Positions 13,771-15,877 of a stretch of DNA of 15,877 bases are shown here, one piece after another. Below the pieces are notes generated by a model. It had not been told where the DNA came from and made no database searches. It worked only from the letters and a program-made list of their open reading frames with translations. Every line of letters starts with the position of its first letter. Position 1 is the stretch's first letter. Both the position numbers and the translations under genes were made by a program. Origin of the DNA: an uncultured Treponema sp. (GTDB lineage: Bacteria > Spirochaetota > Spirochaetia > Treponematales > Treponemataceae); the NCBI GenBank assembly GCA_937885235.1, contig CAKZZK010000155.1, forward strand, positions 1 through 15,877, read 5' to 3'.

Positions 13771-15877
13771 ATGAAACCACTTTCACTGACACTGCACAAC
13801 ATAGGTCCCTTCCGCGATGAGACAATAAACTTTAGCGCTCTGGGCGACATGTTCCTGATTACGGGAAAGACAGGCAGCGGCAAGACCACCATCTTTGATG
13901 CCATGACATACGCGCTCTACGGCGACCTCTCCGGCTCCGACAGCATCAAGACAGGGAAAATCCACCTACACAGCGATTATGCGGAAGAGGAAGACGAAGG
14001 ATTTGTAGATTTCAGTTTTGTGCTCAATGAACGCCGCTATCGGGTGCACCGCACGGTCGCTGTTCTCCACAAGACAAGGACAGGCGTGCTGAAATCAACC
14101 ACGCCAAAGATGGAGCTGTCAGCATACAACGAAAAGACAGAGAACTGGGAGCTGTTCCCCGGCACGGCAAAGGAGCTGACGGACAAGCTTGCTAAGCTCA
14201 TCGGGCTCGGTAAAGATGATTTTTCCAAGGTGGTGGTGCTGCCTCAGGGGGAATTTGCCGAATTTCTGAAACAGACACCAGAAAACAGACGGCAGACGCT
14301 TTCAAAGCTTTTCCCCATCAAGTTCTATACAGCGTTGCGCAATATAATAGAAGAAAATTACAAAGCGGCAAAGCAGGAGATAGACCTTGCGGAAAAAAAC
14401 CTTGCAAATGAGCAGAGGGATTATGACAAGGACGCCGCCGACAGACGGCTTTCAGAACTTGCCGCCACATTGCAGGAAGCGCAGGAACGGCTCGCGGGTT
14501 ACACAAAAGAGCTGGAACGCCTTGCGGCAGAATACACAAAGACAGAGGCTCAGCTCGCTTCCGCAAAAGAAGCAAAACGCCTCCACGAACAGAAAGAGCT
14601 GCTTGAACAGAGGAAGCCCCAGATTGAACAGGACGAGCAGCGGATTGTACTTGCCCAGGAAGCTCTGCCCCTTGCAGAGCGCATACAGGCACGGAACGCT
14701 GCCCGGCAAAGGCTGCAAAGCACCGAAGCTGACTGCGCCCTGACAGAACAAAAAGCTCAAAGCTTGCAGGAAAGGCTCACCGACCTTGAAAAGCAGCGAC
14801 AGGAATTCGATGAGAAATCCGCCACTCTGGAAAAAGAGCGCATCCGCTGCCATGATTTGCAGACGCAGATTGCGAAAGCCTCCCAAGTGCAGGAAGCAAA
14901 AAGACAGCTGGAAGAAGCACAAGCCCGCATCGCAAGCCTGTATCACTCGCTCGTACCGGAGAGCGCAAAAACACAAGCAGCGCTAGAAGTCTGCACACAG
15001 CATATCGCTGAAAAAGAAGCCCTCGCCGCAGAAGCGGAAAAAGCAATGGAGGACATCAAAGCCGCGGAGCAAGAAGAAAAAGACAAGAATGCCGCCGCAG
15101 CTCTTGCCCGCAAGCTACAGGAAGGCAGCCCCTGCCCAGTCTGCGGTTCAGTCCACCACCCCGCCCCCGCGCTTTTTGCAAGGAGCGGCACCGACTACGG
15201 CAAGCTCCTGAAGGTTCAACAAAAAGCGAAAGAGGCCTTTGAGAGGGAAATACACAGCCTGAATGAAGAGAAAGAAACTCTTGCCAGACTACAGTCGGCA
15301 CTGGAGCAGTTCATCAGTCAGCTCGAAGACGCGGGAAAGAAAGAAGGCTTAGACCTCGCCGCACAGCCTGCATCGGACAAAACGACAAGCGTTCCCGAAG
15401 GCTTTTTCACCACAGCAGGCAGCATACAGCGCACACAGCAAGCGGTGCAGAACGCCATAAGCTTACTTGATAGCCGCAGGGCTGCATATACAACGCTCAG
15501 CGGTGATATTTCCAGAGACATCGCAACGCTCAGTAAGGAGCGGGATGAATTGCTTGCCCAGAATGAAAGGCTCAGCGTGGAAATTGCAGGCTACGAAAAA
15601 TCGCTCAGGGCAGCGGAGCAGGATCATTCCGCAATCCGTGCACGGCTTGAAACGCTGCGGGCGACTATCGCTTCCCTGCAAGATGACTGCGAAAAGATGC
15701 AGGGGGCCCTTGTGGAAGCGCTTTCGGTCTCGCACTTTGCCGATGAAGAAGCAGTTCTGGCGGCGGCAATGGACAGGGCATCCCTCAGCAAACTGCAGCA
15801 GGACTGCGGGGCATACCGCGATGCATATAAAACGGTGACGGCAAAGCTTGAAAGCTGCACGGCGCGCGCGGAGGACA
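13771..15877 (+). CDS. sbcC: Exonuclease SbcCD, ATPase subunit SbcC (5' part, right edge cut)
   Basis: Rad50-type SMC-like ATPase partner of SbcD. 702 codons are visible, open to the window end without a stop. The Walker A is GKTGSGKT at 32-39 after LTLHNIGPFRDE. The Q-loop is LPQGEF at 157-162. Long Glu/Gln/Lys/Ala-rich coiled coil follows at about 190-450. The zinc hook is C455-P-V-C458 in GSPCPVCGS, and the returning coil occupies the rest. With the hook at 455, a full protein of roughly 1,000 residues is expected, so the signature and Walker B motifs lie beyond the edge. ATG 13771 is 5 nt after the sbcD stop, with a weak AAAAGAG across the junction, which suggests translational coupling. 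Confidence 0.96.
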   Translation, partial: MKPLSLTLHNIGPFRDETINFSALGDMFLITGKTGSGKTTIFDAMTYALYGDLSGSDSIKTGKIHLHSDYAEEEDEGFVDFSFVLNERRYRVHRTVAVLHKTRTGVLKSTTPKMELSAYNEKTENWELFPGTAKELTDKLAKLIGLGKDDFSKVVVLPQGEFAEFLKQTPENRRQTLSKLFPIKFYTALRNIIEENYKAAKQEIDLAEKNLANEQRDYDKDAADRRLSELAATLQEAQERLAGYTKELERLAAEYTKTEAQLASAKEAKRLHEQKELLEQRKPQIEQDEQRIVLAQEALPLAERIQARNAARQRLQSTEADCALTEQKAQSLQERLTDLEKQRQEFDEKSATLEKERIRCHDLQTQIAKASQVQEAKRQLEEAQARIASLYHSLVPESAKTQAALEVCTQHIAEKEALAAEAEKAMEDIKAAEQEEKDKNAAAALARKLQEGSPCPVCGSVHHPAPALFARSGTDYGKLLKVQQKAKEAFEREIHSLNEEKETLARLQSALEQFISQLEDAGKKEGLDLAAQPASDKTTSVPEGFFTTAGSIQRTQQAVQNAISLLDSRRAAYTTLSGDISRDIATLSKERDELLAQNERLSVEIAGYEKSLRAAEQDHSAIRARLETLRATIASLQDDCEKMQGALVEALSVSHFADEEAVLAAAMDRASLSKLQQDCGAYRDAYKTVTAKLESCTARAED

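Noticed and set aside
13361..13825. 154-codon minus-strand frame over the sbcD-sbcC junction, and other frames inside sbcC
   Set aside because: sbcD and sbcC are continuous and motif-complete here; the other frames are shadows.

Overview
The window looks like spirochaete chromosome, most likely a Treponema with a base composition near 50% GC. The pointers are a very short omega subunit (75 aa) ahead of miaA, an ABC ATPase / fused permease-GldG / DUF4340 operon of the gliding-transporter type, and the overall protein style. Species cannot be fixed from sequence alone. No rRNA, tRNA, IS element, CRISPR array or prophage is visible, and there is no gene-free stretch longer than about 110 bases.

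Layout. (1) 1-388, minus: 5' part of a glycosyltransferase resembling the beta-1,6-galactofuranosyltransferase family, cut by the window edge. (2) 484-1635, plus: alanine racemase (alr). (3) 7631 down to 1642, minus: a tightly packed five-gene operon, RNase Z -> ABC ATPase -> ABC-2 permease fused to a GldG-like extracytoplasmic domain -> DUF4340 membrane-anchored protein -> folC. All junctions overlap or nearly touch. (4) 7734-11318, plus: rfbACDB, the complete dTDP-L-rhamnose pathway, in one operon. (5) 12461 down to 11315, minus: rpoZ-miaA. (6) 12572 to the right edge, plus: sbcD and the first 702 codons of sbcC (Mre11-Rad50 type nuclease).

How the parts fit. rfbACDB makes dTDP-L-rhamnose from glucose-1-phosphate and dTTP; with the glycosyltransferase at the left edge it points to a rhamnose-containing and possibly galactofuranose-containing surface glycan (inference). 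The GldA/GldF-G/DUF4340 set should form a membrane complex whose substrate is unknown. alr (peptidoglycan D-alanine), folC (folate polyglutamylation), RNase Z (tRNA 3' processing), rpoZ, miaA (tRNA A37 isopentenylation) and sbcDC (DNA-end processing) are housekeeping genes.

Points worth a second look. The permease-GldG gene carries a G8-A-G6 tract in which a one-base slip in either direction gives an early stop, so it is a candidate contingency locus; it also has two T8 runs. A long inverted repeat (12 bp perfect, 17 bp with one mismatch, 10-nt loop) lies inside the 5' coding part of miaA just after the P-loop. Promoter-like sequences for rfbA, rnz and sbcD put the predicted transcription start at or within one base of the ATG with no Shine-Dalgarno, which suggests leaderless mRNAs; the glycosyltransferase would have a 6-nt leader. 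A 14-bp perfect palindrome sits between a strong Shine-Dalgarno and the start codon of the DUF4340 gene. Two convergent gene pairs meet with 6 bp or with overlapping stop codons, leaving no room for ordinary terminators.
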